A DNA stretch of 64,000 nucleotides, from contig OU612069.1 in assembly GCA_914767715.1 (NCBI GenBank), positions 19,465,387-19,529,386 on the forward strand, written 5' to 3'. This stretch comes from Membranipora membranacea. Taxonomy: Eukaryota > Bryozoa > Gymnolaemata > Cheilostomatida > Membraniporidae. The translations under genes and the position numbers were made by a program. The notes beneath the pieces were generated by a model. The model was not told where the DNA came from and did no database searches. It saw nothing but the letters and a program-made list of their open reading frames with translations. Below are positions 14,401-26,700 of the stretch, piece after piece; the first letter of the stretch is position 1, and each line of letters begins with the position of its first letter.

Positions 14401-14515
14401 TCAGGAGAACAGACGAGAGTATGAGATCAATGTCAGAGCTATAGTCGAGCTCTCCTGGCTAAATTATCAGAACACCGACAGTGAGGGAGAGGATGAGACG
14501 CCAGATGAAAACTAG
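8450..14515 (+). CDS. UBE2A/B (RAD6): Ubiquitin-conjugating enzyme E2, RAD6/UBE2A-B type (canonical-end isoform)
   Basis: Five exons: 8450-8493, 8813-8893, 9426-9541, 10428-10516 and 14342-14515, all with GT-AG junctions and matching phase, giving 167 residues. The protein starts [15 protein letters not shown] and carries the HPN motif (79-80 region) and catalytic Cys88 in [10 protein letters not shown]. Ser120 lies in NPNSPAN, matching the Ser120 of human UBE2A that is a known phosphosite. Vertebrate UBE2A/B end at residue 152. Here the last exon adds an acidic tail (151-167, with TDSEGEDE) that recalls yeast Rad6. RAD6 enzymes charge ubiquitin and act with RING partners such as RAD18 on PCNA and BRE1 on histone H2B in the nucleus. 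AATAAA follows at 15036. A second terminal exon at 12627 competes with this one. Confidence 0.95.
10890..11008 (+). mobile_element. hAT-like MITE, family M1, with 8-bp target duplication
   Basis: The element is bounded by identical CTACCCAC octamers at 10882-10889 and 11009-11016. Its right end (gagcgcttaaacta) matches the TAGTTTAAG-type terminal inverted repeat of the copies at 26277 and 56612, and the core (ttatcaaccac...gctactaccag) is shared too. The left arm has decayed. It lies in the intron between E2 exon 4 and the alternative last exons. The 8-bp duplication suggests hAT transposase mobilisation. Confidence 0.75.
12627..12797 (+). CDS. UBE2A/B (RAD6): Alternative last exon of the RAD6-type E2
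   Basis: The acceptor (ttttacacag) is followed by 56 codons and a TAA, in the same phase as the exon at 14342. It encodes residues 111-166 starting [14 protein letters not shown]. Aligned with the downstream exon over the 41 residues to just past the SW motif, 27 are identical, while third codon positions differ widely. That indicates an old duplication kept by selection on protein sequence. Ser120 and the NPNSPAN loop are retained. DE at 114-115 is replaced by HD. The tail is much more acidic ([11 protein letters not shown] at 151-161), even closer in character to yeast Rad6. Because each copy has its own stop, the two must be alternative ends and cannot both be translated. ATTAAA near 12842 may be its poly(A) signal. 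Confidence 0.85.
   Translation, partial: SLLHDPNPNSPANNEAAQLFRENRREYDRRVANIVAESWVDGDEDDEEDEEQMATK
14128..14171 (+). repeat. GC-rich hairpin repeat, copy 1
   Basis: The text tagtctgagccccccagact forms a short stem (AGTCTG/CAGACT), followed by a C-rich run and gacggcccccc. The same module occurs at 24413-24455 and, on the minus strand, at 49731-49784. It is strongly GC-rich against AT-rich surroundings. It is probably a terminal fragment of a larger element, but no full-length copy is visible here. Confidence 0.7.
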
Positions 14516-15035
14516 GAGAGCATACATGGACAATGTGTAGGGGTAGTAAGGGGCGTCAAATATAAGGGGTGGATGATAGTGAAGCACGTAGTATTCTTTG
14601 GCATAGTATTATGATTTATGGTGCATTATATGGAAGTGATACTATCACCTGCCCCTTTTTTCTAATGCCCTTGTCTATCCTATAATGCAATATTCACTTT
14701 GAATTCCACGTGTAGTCGTGGATTGTGTATGTTTCACGAAGTTGTTATAGCTTATAGATATAACAAGCAGGCATATCCAATGTTTTTCCATAGCGTAAAA
14801 TTGTCTGCAAGTAAATACCTTTACAACAAGTTTAGCCAGCATAGCAGTATTTCTTTTAATTTCTTCTGAACGCCTGAAATCATCATCACGAACTTGATGA
14901 CAGCTACATCAACAGATCTTATATTCTACTCTTGTTTTTTCTTTCTGACTGCTCTAAATTGCATCCTGGGATATGTCCAGGCGTGCTTTTTGTGCACAGC
15001 TCAAAATCTGCACCGGTGTTCATCATGATAATGTG

Positions 15036-15041
15036 AATAAA
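15036..15041 (+). terminator. Candidate poly(A) signal of the E2 gene
   Basis: AATAAA lies about 520 bases after the stop codon of the downstream E2 terminal exon, and no earlier canonical hexamer was noticed. The cleavage site is unverified. Confidence 0.4.
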
Positions 15042-16756
15042 ATCAGACATCATGATTAACACCGCGCAAAAGAAATTTGAGTCAATATTGTAAGCACTGG
15101 CTGGGCTAAGTTTGGAACCCTTCGATCATATGTACTAGGTTGTTTGTTTATTTTTTCCTCTTGAAATTGGTGTTAACTTTACTTTGCCAATGTGTTATCT
15201 ATATTATAGCAATGCGACCAAGCTGGCGTTATTTAGGATAGTTTGGAGTAACATGCTCATTGCTGATGAATTATATTTTTCTCTGTCCGAGGAACGTCTT
15301 GATATTGCTAGTAAAAGTAGTATAAATGTACTAATGGATATGTACGCTGATATACTAAATAGAATACAGTATGCTAACTTGCTCTGTACCTATGTCAAGT
15401 GACATCTTTGAATGACCACATCCAACTATTCACTTTGAGCAAAATTGCAAGAATCCATGGTTTTTAAAACTACTGCATTTCATAGAACTCATTGAGTGAA
15501 CATGTTGATATGGCAACAGCCAGAAGCTAGGCTTTCGAGACAGACTTAATTCATGAGGAAAAACAGTAATTTTTGGTAACCAGGCTTGCACAAGAAACAT
15601 GTCAATTTAATTATTAATCTTCCAGAAAACTGAGACATAAATCAAGCAACTTGTATGCATTGGTTTTTGGTCTGAGCCCCTGGCTGTGCTCCCTAACAGC
15701 ATTATAATAGTAGGGTGTGCTGTGGTAGGTTGAATCAAGGGGTCTTTACTCCTTGTTTGAATCGCCTCTCATGGATTCTAGCACTTATGCAGTTGCAGTC
15801 AATTCCAATTACATGTATATATGACCATTGCTGCACCAGAAACAAAAAGAGGTGTGCCCTCTCCATTGTGTTGGCTCAAGTCAACGCCGATAGCCAACAA
15901 AAGCATACGCTTGGAGAAGCAGCAAGAAACGAGTGTCTATTCATCCAAAGTTGTCTTCTCTGAGAACACAACTTCTGTAATGAACATTTGACCCACTTGT
16001 TTCCGGTTCACTATATAGGTCAACATACTTAGATGAGAGGCAAACTTGTGAATGAATCAGTTCAGTGTGGAGTATTTATTTAGCAGTTGAGCTTTGATCA
16101 CTAAGGTCCTCTATGGAGTTAGTTTTGTGAATTCCTCCTACAAACAGATCTAGCACTTCTCATATTAATGTAAGTTGCTGCTGAGCACCTGAGAGGATTA
16201 TCTATTTCTTTGTGGTCAATCAACATTTACAGTGAGCAAGGATGGATTGGAAGGAGTGACTAGTGAAGTTTAGTGAGTCAGTGAGTGTGACAGACTTAGT
16301 TAGAGAGTCAGACTGAGACTAGTGAGAGTGTGACTGATGCTGTTGGTGTGTGAGGAGCAGTAGAGTAGAAAGTAGTAATTCTACTAGTAGTTAGTAACAA
16401 CAAGCATGCATATATATATAGATATTTATCTATAATATTTATTACTAACCACATCACGGAATTTATTTATCTTATCGTTTCTTCTTTCTGCAGTTGTTTA
16501 GTGTATGTATGTATGCAACCTCCAGTGGAGTGGTCAAGACAAGTGCTGACTTTGCTTGACTGACTGACAACAGTAGCAAGACCTGAAAAAACTGATTTAT
16601 GTGAGCCTGCCATATTTATAGTAGTCTCACTAAATTCATTTTTTCTAACTAGCTTGCTATAATAATAAGAAGATGATGAGTGACTGCTGTGAGTGAGTCA
16701 CTTTACAATGAATATGTTGCTACTGTCCATCAATCAATTCAATACTTCAGTTAGGA

Positions 16757-16871
16757 CCCAATTCTGCTACCTGTAGGGTAAGAAGACATTCAGGCCCATC
16801 CGAGTCACATATACGTATATGAGGTAGGCTTGGCCCTCCTTTTGCACTGCTGTGTCGGTAGCAGAATTGGG
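16757..16871. repeat. Short inverted-repeat element
   Basis: cccaattctgctacc at 16757-16771 is repeated exactly in inverted orientation at 16857-16871, enclosing 85 bases. Size and form are those of a small MITE or a hairpin relic. No clear target-site duplication was found. An open frame across it on the minus strand is most likely incidental. Confidence 0.6.
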
Positions 16872-17107
16872 ACTGCACTCTGATAGCCTTAGTAATCACA
16901 ACGCAAAGGCATTTTGAGTTCCAGCGGTTCCAAGCACATAGGGATTTTGCTTCAGTGTACATCTTGACACTCCGGATAACAAGTCACAATGTCTCTCACA
17001 ACGGCACAAAACTCAAGCGATCACCTGTGGTAAGGCTAACCTAACTTGAGTGGTAAGAAGTGCTCGGCAAAGCATATGTACCTAAGAGACATGGCAGGAA
17101 TGATTTT

Positions 17108-17154
17108 AAATATCTTGTCAAGAACAAGTCACTCTTGTTCTTGACAAGATATTT
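17108..17154. repeat. Perfect 21-bp hairpin
   Basis: aaatatcttgtcaagaacaag at 17108-17128 is followed by a 5-base loop (tcact) and its exact complement at 17134-17154. A weaker 10-bp inverted repeat (ttctgtagtt/aactacagaa) follows at about 17173-17212. It could be a transposon palindrome. The stem length would also suit a small-RNA precursor, but nothing else supports that. Confidence 0.65.
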
Positions 17155-17727
17155 AGCTTGGAGCACTGGCCTTCTGTAGTTTGTGAAAGTTCAATCGGTC
17201 AACTACAGAACGCCTGTGTTCTCCTAACTCATGGGTGCCTCTTTGACACCTTGAACACACAAAGTGGTAGCAATTGGCCCGTGCAGCCTGTTGTAAGCTC
17301 CAGTAGTCTGTGATTAATATTTCTTATTAAGTCAGGAGTTATCCAGTAAGCTGGCATGTGGGTCTGCTTGTCTGTTTACTTTGGCTGTGTATGTGATTTG
17401 CTATAATATTTCGTCCTCACTCAGCCAACCTATGCTGGGCCCTTGGCATGTTACCAACTTACTGCTCGCAACAGTTTGGCATATGTTGATTTTTTACAAA
17501 TATCTATTTAGGTTGGCAAAGTGATGTGCTGAGAGTTCAGTCCTAGACTTGAATTTTAAAGCCATTGTGTCTTACATGCTTGTGCCCTGTATTGTGATTG
17601 TAAGTCTAACTATGACCACTGCAGTTTATAATCAGAATAATTTTCTTCTTTCAGGACCTTACCAAGATGCCATATCTTTAGCAGCTGGCGTTCCCTCGCA
17701 TAAGATATATAAACACAGTTGGATAAT

Positions 17728-20700
17728 ATGGATGTTCTATCGGAGATAATAGAATGTTCAGTATGTATGGAACGTATGGACACTAAGAGTAAAGTATTAC
17801 CATGTCAGCACACCTTCTGTAGTGACTGTCTACTTAGAATCTCCGCTCAGAATAAGGTAAGTAATGTGGACTATTATATGGGCTATTCATGACAGCTTAC
17901 GAACATCCAGATGCAAAAAAGCGGGACTAAATTTTGACCAAACGCCATACTGCATACATCAGTTTGTGGCTAGCCATTGTATGAATCAGTATGTTTAGTT
18001 CTTGTCCAGACTAACTATCTAGTCCAAGCTATAGTAATAGATGCAAATGTGACATTCACTTTGCCAGATCTGACATTAAAAACATCACTGTTTCTTTGTT
18101 CAACTAGAAAGCGAAATCATTTTCTTAGGCAGTAAACATCAAACATATGTAATAGGCGTATATCTGATAATTTAGAAGACTAAATTGATTATAGCCCAGC
18201 CTGGATCTAGTTACAACAGCAGTAGCAGCTTTTAAGACTTAGAGGCTCTAAAGCCGTGGCTACACACATTTAGTACGGCCAGATCCATAGTATAGCAGTA
18301 TGGAAAATATGGCGTGTGTACCCACAGCTTTAGAGGCTCTTAGTTAGATTTGGCCACTGTGATGTATAATTAAGTTCCGCCTGTCACTTTCTATTATATC
18401 AGAAGTTAGATTATATTACTGTGATGTCGCTTTGACCAGTCTTATAGGCTTGAAACCCGACAGCCTTTCAATCTTTTGTTTGTACGGGTAATTCTGTGTA
18501 ATTTGTTGTAACATTAGGTTTACTTTGTACATGTCGCTCATGCCATGGCCAGTTTAATATTATGATTGACCTGATGTAGGGGTAAACTCGGCAATGTACG
18601 TGGCTTGGTACATGTAGGCAGTTGTAAAGCAACACAATACCCTTTTGTCAGAAATTGACTTGCTTGAAAGGTGGTTGGTTAGAACATAAAATGTTACACG
18701 AATTTATCATAATATAAAGCCCACAAAACACTTAATATCATTGTTTGGTCAAGTTTTCCATATTTTTGCAGGGGATCATTTTGATGAAATTGGGACTGGT
18801 TGCTGTTTCTTTACTTGATCAAATTCAGTTTTTTTTTATGCAGCCTCCAAGTCATGTGCTTAGTAACAGAATTCTGCTCCCTTATTTTTTGGTGATGTTG
18901 ACGTTAATATTGTTCGTATCTATTTATTTGACAGAATGAGTTGAAGTGTCCTGAATGCCGGTCTCTCTGTACTATTCCAGTTAAGAGCTTACCAGCAAAC
19001 ATCCTCCTCGTCCGCCTGCTGGAAGGCCTGAAAACTGCCGGCAAACCAGTCAGTAGCAAAAAAGAGGTGAGAATCATAATAAAATAAACAAACAAGCTGT
19101 GCCTAAATAAAGAAGACAAACTACACCATCACTTCCTCTTTTTTTACCCTAAACAGTTATGACATTAAAGAGATTTATTTCATAAGTTGCGCATACCCTC
19201 GAGGAATATAGAATTTGCAGGAGCGAAAAAGCATTATATCGCAAAGGCTCGAAATAGCTAAATTTAAGGCACGCCAAAGTTAACTCACCCTTTTTGCTTT
19301 ACAAATAATCCCATCTCAGCTAGCTAGCTGATTTAGTGCTAGCTAACATTCAATCATCCTCAAACTAGCTAATAATATTTGCTCAAAAGACAAACAGTTA
19401 ACACCAATCTCATCATACTTGACAATGGTTGTTTTGTCTTCAAAATCTTTGGGCTAAGGGTAATTGTGAAGAGGGAGGATTTCGGTTATTCGGGTCAGAA
19501 AAAAACAACCATCGATTGAGGAATTACGGTGATTTTTATGAGATTGAACTGGCAGTGGTGGAACTTGTAGGTCATCTCTGGTTATGATTCGGGTCATGCT
19601 CTGTATTCTGACAGCTTTTTGACATGGCAGGCAGTCGATGACCTGACCGACCGATAAAAAAAAACATATTTATTCGCCAAATATGCAGTAGTTGTATCCT
19701 GAACAAACCCCTATAAAACACCACCGCTCCCAAACTCTGTAATTTGGCAGAATGGCAAATAATGAGGATGTCCCGCTCCTATGTTGCCCAGCTATTTCCT
19801 GTATAGTGATTGATCCAAAGTTTATTTGGTGCATTCAATCTGGAGATGACACCATTAATTGTTATTAGTATCTATTTAAAGCCATAACAGCTTGTCTCAT
19901 ATCTTGGCACAGTGTGTGTTTTGACCAGCACAGGGATGGCTTCCCTATTATCAAATTCAGCTTATTCTTGTCTCAGAGTAAAGTATTTGCAGCAGCAAAG
20001 GAACAGCATTTTGCACAGCTACTAGCTAACATGTTGCGCATTTACTAGCTAACATTAGATCATCCTCAATCTAGCCAATATATGCTCAAACGACAAACAA
20101 TAAGCACCAATACCATCAAACTTAACAATGGTTGATTTTTTGTCTCGGCATCTTTGGTCTTGGGCTACTTATGAGGAGGAAGGGGGTTTCTTTATTCTTG
20201 TCACGGAGAGTCCGACTCGATCACTGGGTTGTAAGTAGAGATTGCTGTAGGCATGTTGTGTGATAGAAATGATGAGATCTCCCATCTCACATTTCTCTGC
20301 TTCAGGCTTTGATATAACTGAGATGTCAGTGGATTAAACGATTAAATGTGAATTGTTAGGGCTGCGACATGCTTCAAGAACATGCATCCATTTGCAGTGA
20401 AAAACCGCCATTCAAACTAAAAGATTTTAATGCGATGTCTGATATTTAGAGTAAGAATGGATACACCTTATTCCACAACCAGACAGGGTTTCATGATCAT
20501 TGGAGGCATTTTCACTGTCAGTATTGTGGCAGCCCTAGTTATGGGAGCCTCTAACCAATTTCACAAATCATCAAAACTGGGGAGTGAAATTATACACCTT
20601 GGTCATTGTGTGTCCTCACGTAATACAAATATTAATATCAGATTAACTAACAGATAACATCCGCTAGCAATCATCACCAGCCAGCATTTAAATAATACGA

Positions 20701-23700
20701 GATCACTGAATGTATATATAAAGTCGGCATCAACCGTACGGCTGCAAGATTTGATAGCATGGCGACCATGTTTTGATTCTAGCTCAGGGTTTTTATCATG
20801 ACATGATCGGCAAGTGTCGGATTATGTGGTTTAGAATGAGAGACAAGATGAGAACGTTCAATGGGGGTACTTAGATTTCAAAATCCAATCTTAGATGTAG
20901 GTGATGAATAGACTGCAGGTTAATCTTGTAATTGAATGGCTTAACAAGTCCACTTAGCTGAGATAGTCTGGCCACTTAAATATAATGATAATAGTCAGAG
21001 TGCTGTTGTGTACACCATGTCGTTATGTTGGTAAAAATAACCTACTGCGGTTGAAGAGTCCAGGGTCGACCAGTTCAGATAAACCACCTTTATATGGGCA
21101 GACTAAAAATAGACTTTGGAGTGCAATCAAGACACACAAGTAGATCTATTTTTAGATCGTGTCACATGGAAGCATGTGACCCTATGGCGTTGACAGCCAA
21201 GAAAAAGCCAAACCAAAATCAGTCTCTCTTTTTTGCACACTGGCCAAAAAATAAGTCATCAATCATTATAGTATTGTTAAGTACAGCTCAGTATTGTATG
21301 TCAGGATTAAATTATAAAGCCAGTACAGTCAAGTGTCATCCATTATCACCTAGTCACTCACTCATTCATAGAAAATGAGGGAGGCAGAGAAAATTAGTTC
21401 ATTGACTGGGTTTGCTCTTTCTTTAGATGATAGAAGGTGCAATAGATTAACTTTCAAGCACTTTATCATGAGAAAAACATCCTGTGCTATTAAAGAGTGT
21501 CTATGACTTTCTCTGTGTAAAAGCATTAGCAAAAATGAGCATTACTCCAATCAATGAACTGCCTCATTCATTGCTCTAATGCGATCGTGGGAACAAATTG
21601 GTGGCGATAGCCTTGAGGGCTATGACTTCGTTTAATGGCTTCTGGGTAATCGAGAATAAATGCATGTGAACATATGATACAATTTATCTCGACATCATGC
21701 ACATCATCTAAGAGAAAGCTGATGGAGACTGGAATTTGGTATCATTCTGGAGTTCTCAGTCTTTTAGAACAATTCAGCATATGCTCTTAGTTTTTTCACT
21801 CAAAGTTTAGATGAGAAGGTACTAATAAGTCAAAACTTGGCCACAGCGTATTGTTTATGAACCAATAGCAATGTTTTCAATTAGGCAGAAAACTCTAGAA
21901 TGAATAAAAAAAACTTGATTCTCTCAAGCTACCTTTCAATTTCACTCAACAGCCCAATAAATAAGCCAGATATCTCAGTCCCTTTACCGCTACGGTTTGG
22001 TTTGAATTGTGTTTGGATCTTGCATCATAGGACTTAACATATCTTTGAGGCAGGCCAAATATCCCAACATTGAAACACAACACATAGGCCTATTCTTATT
22101 TTTTGCAGATCCTCCAGCATTCAGGGACACCATGTGCCAAAGCGATGTACAGCTACGACCCTCAGGAACCCGGGTATGATCACTTTTCACTATCTATCGC
22201 GATTAAGTGGCATCAGTAATTTGATTAGTTGCTTTTCCAATTTTTCAGATATGTTTATCAACGTCGAAGAAGGTCATCTTTCTGTGTGAAATATAAGAGA
22301 AGACTGGCTGTCTATAAAGTTAGGGTCATCCATTTATAGATATCATAGGAATGGGTTTACAATTGCTCCGGTCTGACGCCGATGATGTTGCTGGTAGTGG
22401 CATTCCATTGTGAACCATATCCCAATGGCTTGTTGGGATATGGTTGATTATGGTATGTCACTACCAGTGATTTGAGCTGTGTGTTGTCTATGGTTTGAAC
22501 ACTCAAACTAGAGCAGGGCATTAATGTTTAATATATTCCTGCTTCATGAACTCGAAAAAAACCTGTGCTGCTCTATTTCCTGGTTTTCTTGCCCTCTTTC
22601 TGATCTCTTTTATACGGGGACAAGGGTGAATTAGGGGGTTAGAGTGGTCAGAAACATCTACCATTGGTGAAAAACAACAACAACTGTTACTGAATTTGGT
22701 ATAACAAAATTTGGCTCATATTTCTTTTAATCGTTCGATTTTAGTTCTAGCTTTGTTACTACAGCCCAGCCCATATTTTCACTGCTATAGTTTACAAAGT
22801 TTTGGGCCCAAAACAATCACAAATTACCGGACAATAGCGGAGCACCTGAGCACCCCCAAATCTCTGTTTGTTTGGCTGTGAGCTGAACTAAGACGGTAAA
22901 CAAGCAAAACGCTTCAAAACAATCAGCAGGGAATTATCAAATCGCACAAGACCTGTATTGTTTGCAGACATTGAACTTTTTTATTTCATAACAAAGCGGA
23001 GGTTATGATTTAATGCCCTGAGAGAGGGGGCAGCAGCGTGATTTTACCGAGCAATGTTTTCTGTTATTCTGGGTGGGCATTTCAATAATCAGTAGGTAAA
23101 GTATATGATTAAGGTTGGCTTCGAGCCATACATGTACATAATAATGTAATCAAAGTTAAAACCCGTACGCGAGGAGCGGATAAGATTTATATCCCACCCC
23201 TTCGAAACGACACCTCCACAACGGATATTGCTAGCATACCATTATTGTGAATTTGTATCCTAAAAACAAAACAACACCTAGGTATATAAGTTGTTAAGAA
23301 AGTTAGATAATATAAAAATTGAATATAATTAAAATCACTTACCATGGTCACAAACCTTTAAAATAGTAGAGTTTCGGTGTATGCGGAGCTTGTGTTTTGT
23401 AGCTCACCCCTGGCATTAGTACAGTACACCCCTTGTTGTATTGGTATGAATGTGTTTAATTATGGCCTGACTGATTCAATAAGGGTTTAGTTAGGGAGAT
23501 GCTAATCTATGATTTGGTCTGCCTGACAGACCTAACTTTTTCCTGTTTGTTTAGTTTACATATTGCTGCTGGGAAAATAATGTCTCGTAAACATCCTAAA
23601 TAATGATTCGATATTAAGGTATGGGTGGAATTAATTGTGCCTGTTATTTTTTTTCAATTGCACTGCTTTAGTTCTGCTGACATTCTTGCTGTTCAATTTC

Positions 23701-26700
23701 ATAATAGACCTTGAATCATTAATGATCTATTAAATTAGGCTAATTATCGATTTAAATGGACCAATATCACTACTATACAATAGGTGATGTTTGTTCTGCT
23801 ATTAGCATTTTAGCATTGAAGTATTATTTATGTAAGTAATAGTTTGGCCAACAATAATTTACTTTTGGCAACAATCCCATAATGGCATGTTGAAATTTAC
23901 AACCACAATTATTTGGATGTGTATCCTTTTTGGGAGGAAATCTCAACATAATGGCCTCAAAACCGATTTCATATCACCATAGACCTAGGCCATAGACAAA
24001 TGTCTATCTGTAGTACATAATTGGATAACAGAAATCCAGGGATCATTGATAGATCCTATTAGCTGTCACAATGGCCCCATTTGTGGGCATATCAACCTAA
24101 TACTTAGACCATTATTAACTTATTCAAAACAATGCACAGGAAATCATAATTTCACCCTTGTTAAATGTCATTATGCATTCGTGTCTGCATAAATTAACAT
24201 ATTATAACATAAATAGCCATGTTATCTAACTGGTAGGAAGCTGGTGAAGCCATTGCACTTTCTTTATAGAAAGTTGCCCTTCCAGATCAAAGGTCATGGC
24301 TGAATGTTGTACAATTTTATCAAGCTGACCCCATATATATCTAATTGGTGGAGACTGACGCTTCCTAACAGATAATGCGACATTCTAGATGTACTAAAGG
24401 GCCTTTCCTTGTTAGTCTGAGCCCCCAGACTCTCGCCCCCAACCCGACGGCCCCCAATTTTATGAGCGCGTTGTCGACAGTGGACGACTCAATGAGGAGA
24501 AACCTCCTGGCCATGCTAATTATTTACCCTGTGTTTCTATCTTCTGCAATAAGAAGTAAGGGGTAACTTCTAATATATAACGCAGCCCAAAATAAGACCA
24601 CAGCCTCTGCATAATGATTCCCATAGTATGATAATAGTTATGATGTTTGTACAATTTCCCAGCATATGGTTGAGTTTTGGGACAGCTAAAGGGCTATACA
24701 ATTCTATATCTTGTCATTCATGCCAAACTTCGTACTGTTTATGGATATAAATTGTTCCTGTTACTCTGATAGTCTGTTTCTATTATCTTTCTTCTACTTG
24801 ACAGAGATCTGAGATTTAGGAGAGGAGATCTGATTTATCTGAAGAAGAAGTTGGATGAGAATTGGTTTATGGGTGAGAAAGAAGGCAGAAGTGGATACCT
24901 TCCAGCTACATATGTCCAGGTATGTTTGAGTGAATGTATACGAGCGAGGGATATCAGTGTATACACTGACACATATTGATATGTGTGTATATGAGTATAT
25001 TCACACATATTGGTGGATATTCAGCGGGATATATGAGGGTATTGTGATAGCCTTGTTGCACGGCTGATTCAAAACAAAAAAAAAGTAGCTGTGTGACAAG
25101 GCTAGTGATGTGATTGGTTGGTTGAGTCATCCCCATGTCAGCGGTGTATTAGATTGTCCTTCAATTTGAAGGTTATAAGACCCAAATCATTGACAATCAC
25201 TTCGCTCAAATCTTTGTCCTTTTGGTTTTGGAAATTGGCAATTTGCTCACTCCGCAGATTGGTTCCATAGCTTCATGTAGTTGAGTCATGAGTTAAGCAG
25301 TCTGGGAACAAGACATCTGGCAGGTCCTACTCATACTAGAAAGGAGCAATCAGATAGAGTTTGCTTTGTACTAGTTCGTACTAGTACTAGTTTGTTTTTG
25401 ACTTGGCTTGTTTTGGTGTTTTGGCAAAGGCCTTGACCTCCCCAGATGAATCTGACTGGAACTAATACCCAGCGAAACAGTCGCTGCATGCAGGAATCCC
25501 AGTCAAATAATTTATTGCTTTGTTTCGCAAAGTGTTCTTGCAGATTCCGCCTTCATGAATTTGCTCCCACATCAGTGCTCGATCAAAGGTTCAATATCTG
25601 CTGGTAGTGGTATTCCGGTTGCAACCACAGGCTTACAAGTGCTGGTTGATAATGTAATGCTGAGTACCAGCATGGTGGGTATGTTAGGTGCTGTAGTGGT
25701 ATGGTACCATGGTTCAAGGTTAACATGGATGTTTTATATTTTAATATCTCTCCATGTAATTTTCTTGCTGCCTGGTTATGACTACTGCAGACTATCGCTG
25801 ACGGCTGTGGTTAGCATATATTGTACTATCAGATTATATTAGTTTGTTATGTAGTAGATTTTATGCACCAGTTCGAGTGTGTATTAGATGAACAAGCTTC
25901 CTGTATTACCATGACTTACTATGACGACGACCACTTATAAATAAACATACTCCATGTCACCTTGATAACTTGTGATCCTGGGTGTGGTGAAGCTGTCTCA
26001 ACTAGCTAATTGGTAGGGGTTGAGTAGCTTACCACCCCTACAAAATTTATTCTGATAATCTTGGTACACTGGTTATGAGGTGATACTGCAAGCTTTTATT
26101 GGTAGAAGTCGGGTAGCTAGCGTCCCCAACTAAGTTTATTATGGCAATCTAGGAGTACTGGTTATGTGGTCAAGCCAGCTTCAATGCTACTGTGAAGCTA
26201 TTTGTGGTTGCTATTGTGGCGGAGTCCGCCTGTCATGTGTACTTTTGAATATTTATACCCATAATATAGGCTACTGTAGTTTAAGTGCTCAAATGGTGCA
26301 AGATGCTGGTCGAGGCATTTCATTATCAACCACCATAGGGGAGAAAGTGGTTGATGATGAAATGCCTCTACCAGCATCTTGCACCGTTTGAGCACTTAAA
26401 CTCAGGCTACTGCAGACTCATGTTATGTGGTTTTGGTTGGTAGTCGTAATTTGGGACTTGAGAACCCATAACATCCGATGATGAAATGTGTCTAAGCTGG
26501 TCTAAACAGTTGACAAAACAGAGATGTTCACTTTCCTCAGGTGTTTTCAAAACTAACTGACTGATTGTTGAGTTAGGCTACTGCCCTAGTGGAGTGAAGT
26601 ATTCGCAAGAAGCATGATATCTGTCTTTTTTCACAGGCTTGAAGAAGTGAGATTTATTATGTGAGCGCGAGCCCAAGCGAGGTCCTATCTTTATTATGTT

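Larger units (their letters stand above)
14516..17727. other. E2 3' UTR, spacer and POSH 5' region
   Basis: This begins with the E2 3' UTR. A simple-sequence zone rich in gtgagt, gactagtgag and similar words lies at about 16230-16380. It is followed by a 115-bp hairpin element (16757-16871) and a perfect 21-bp hairpin (17108-17154). A good 3' splice site (ttttcttctttcag, exon from 17655) lies 73 bases before the POSH start, which suggests a non-coding first exon further upstream that I could not locate. Confidence 0.5.
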
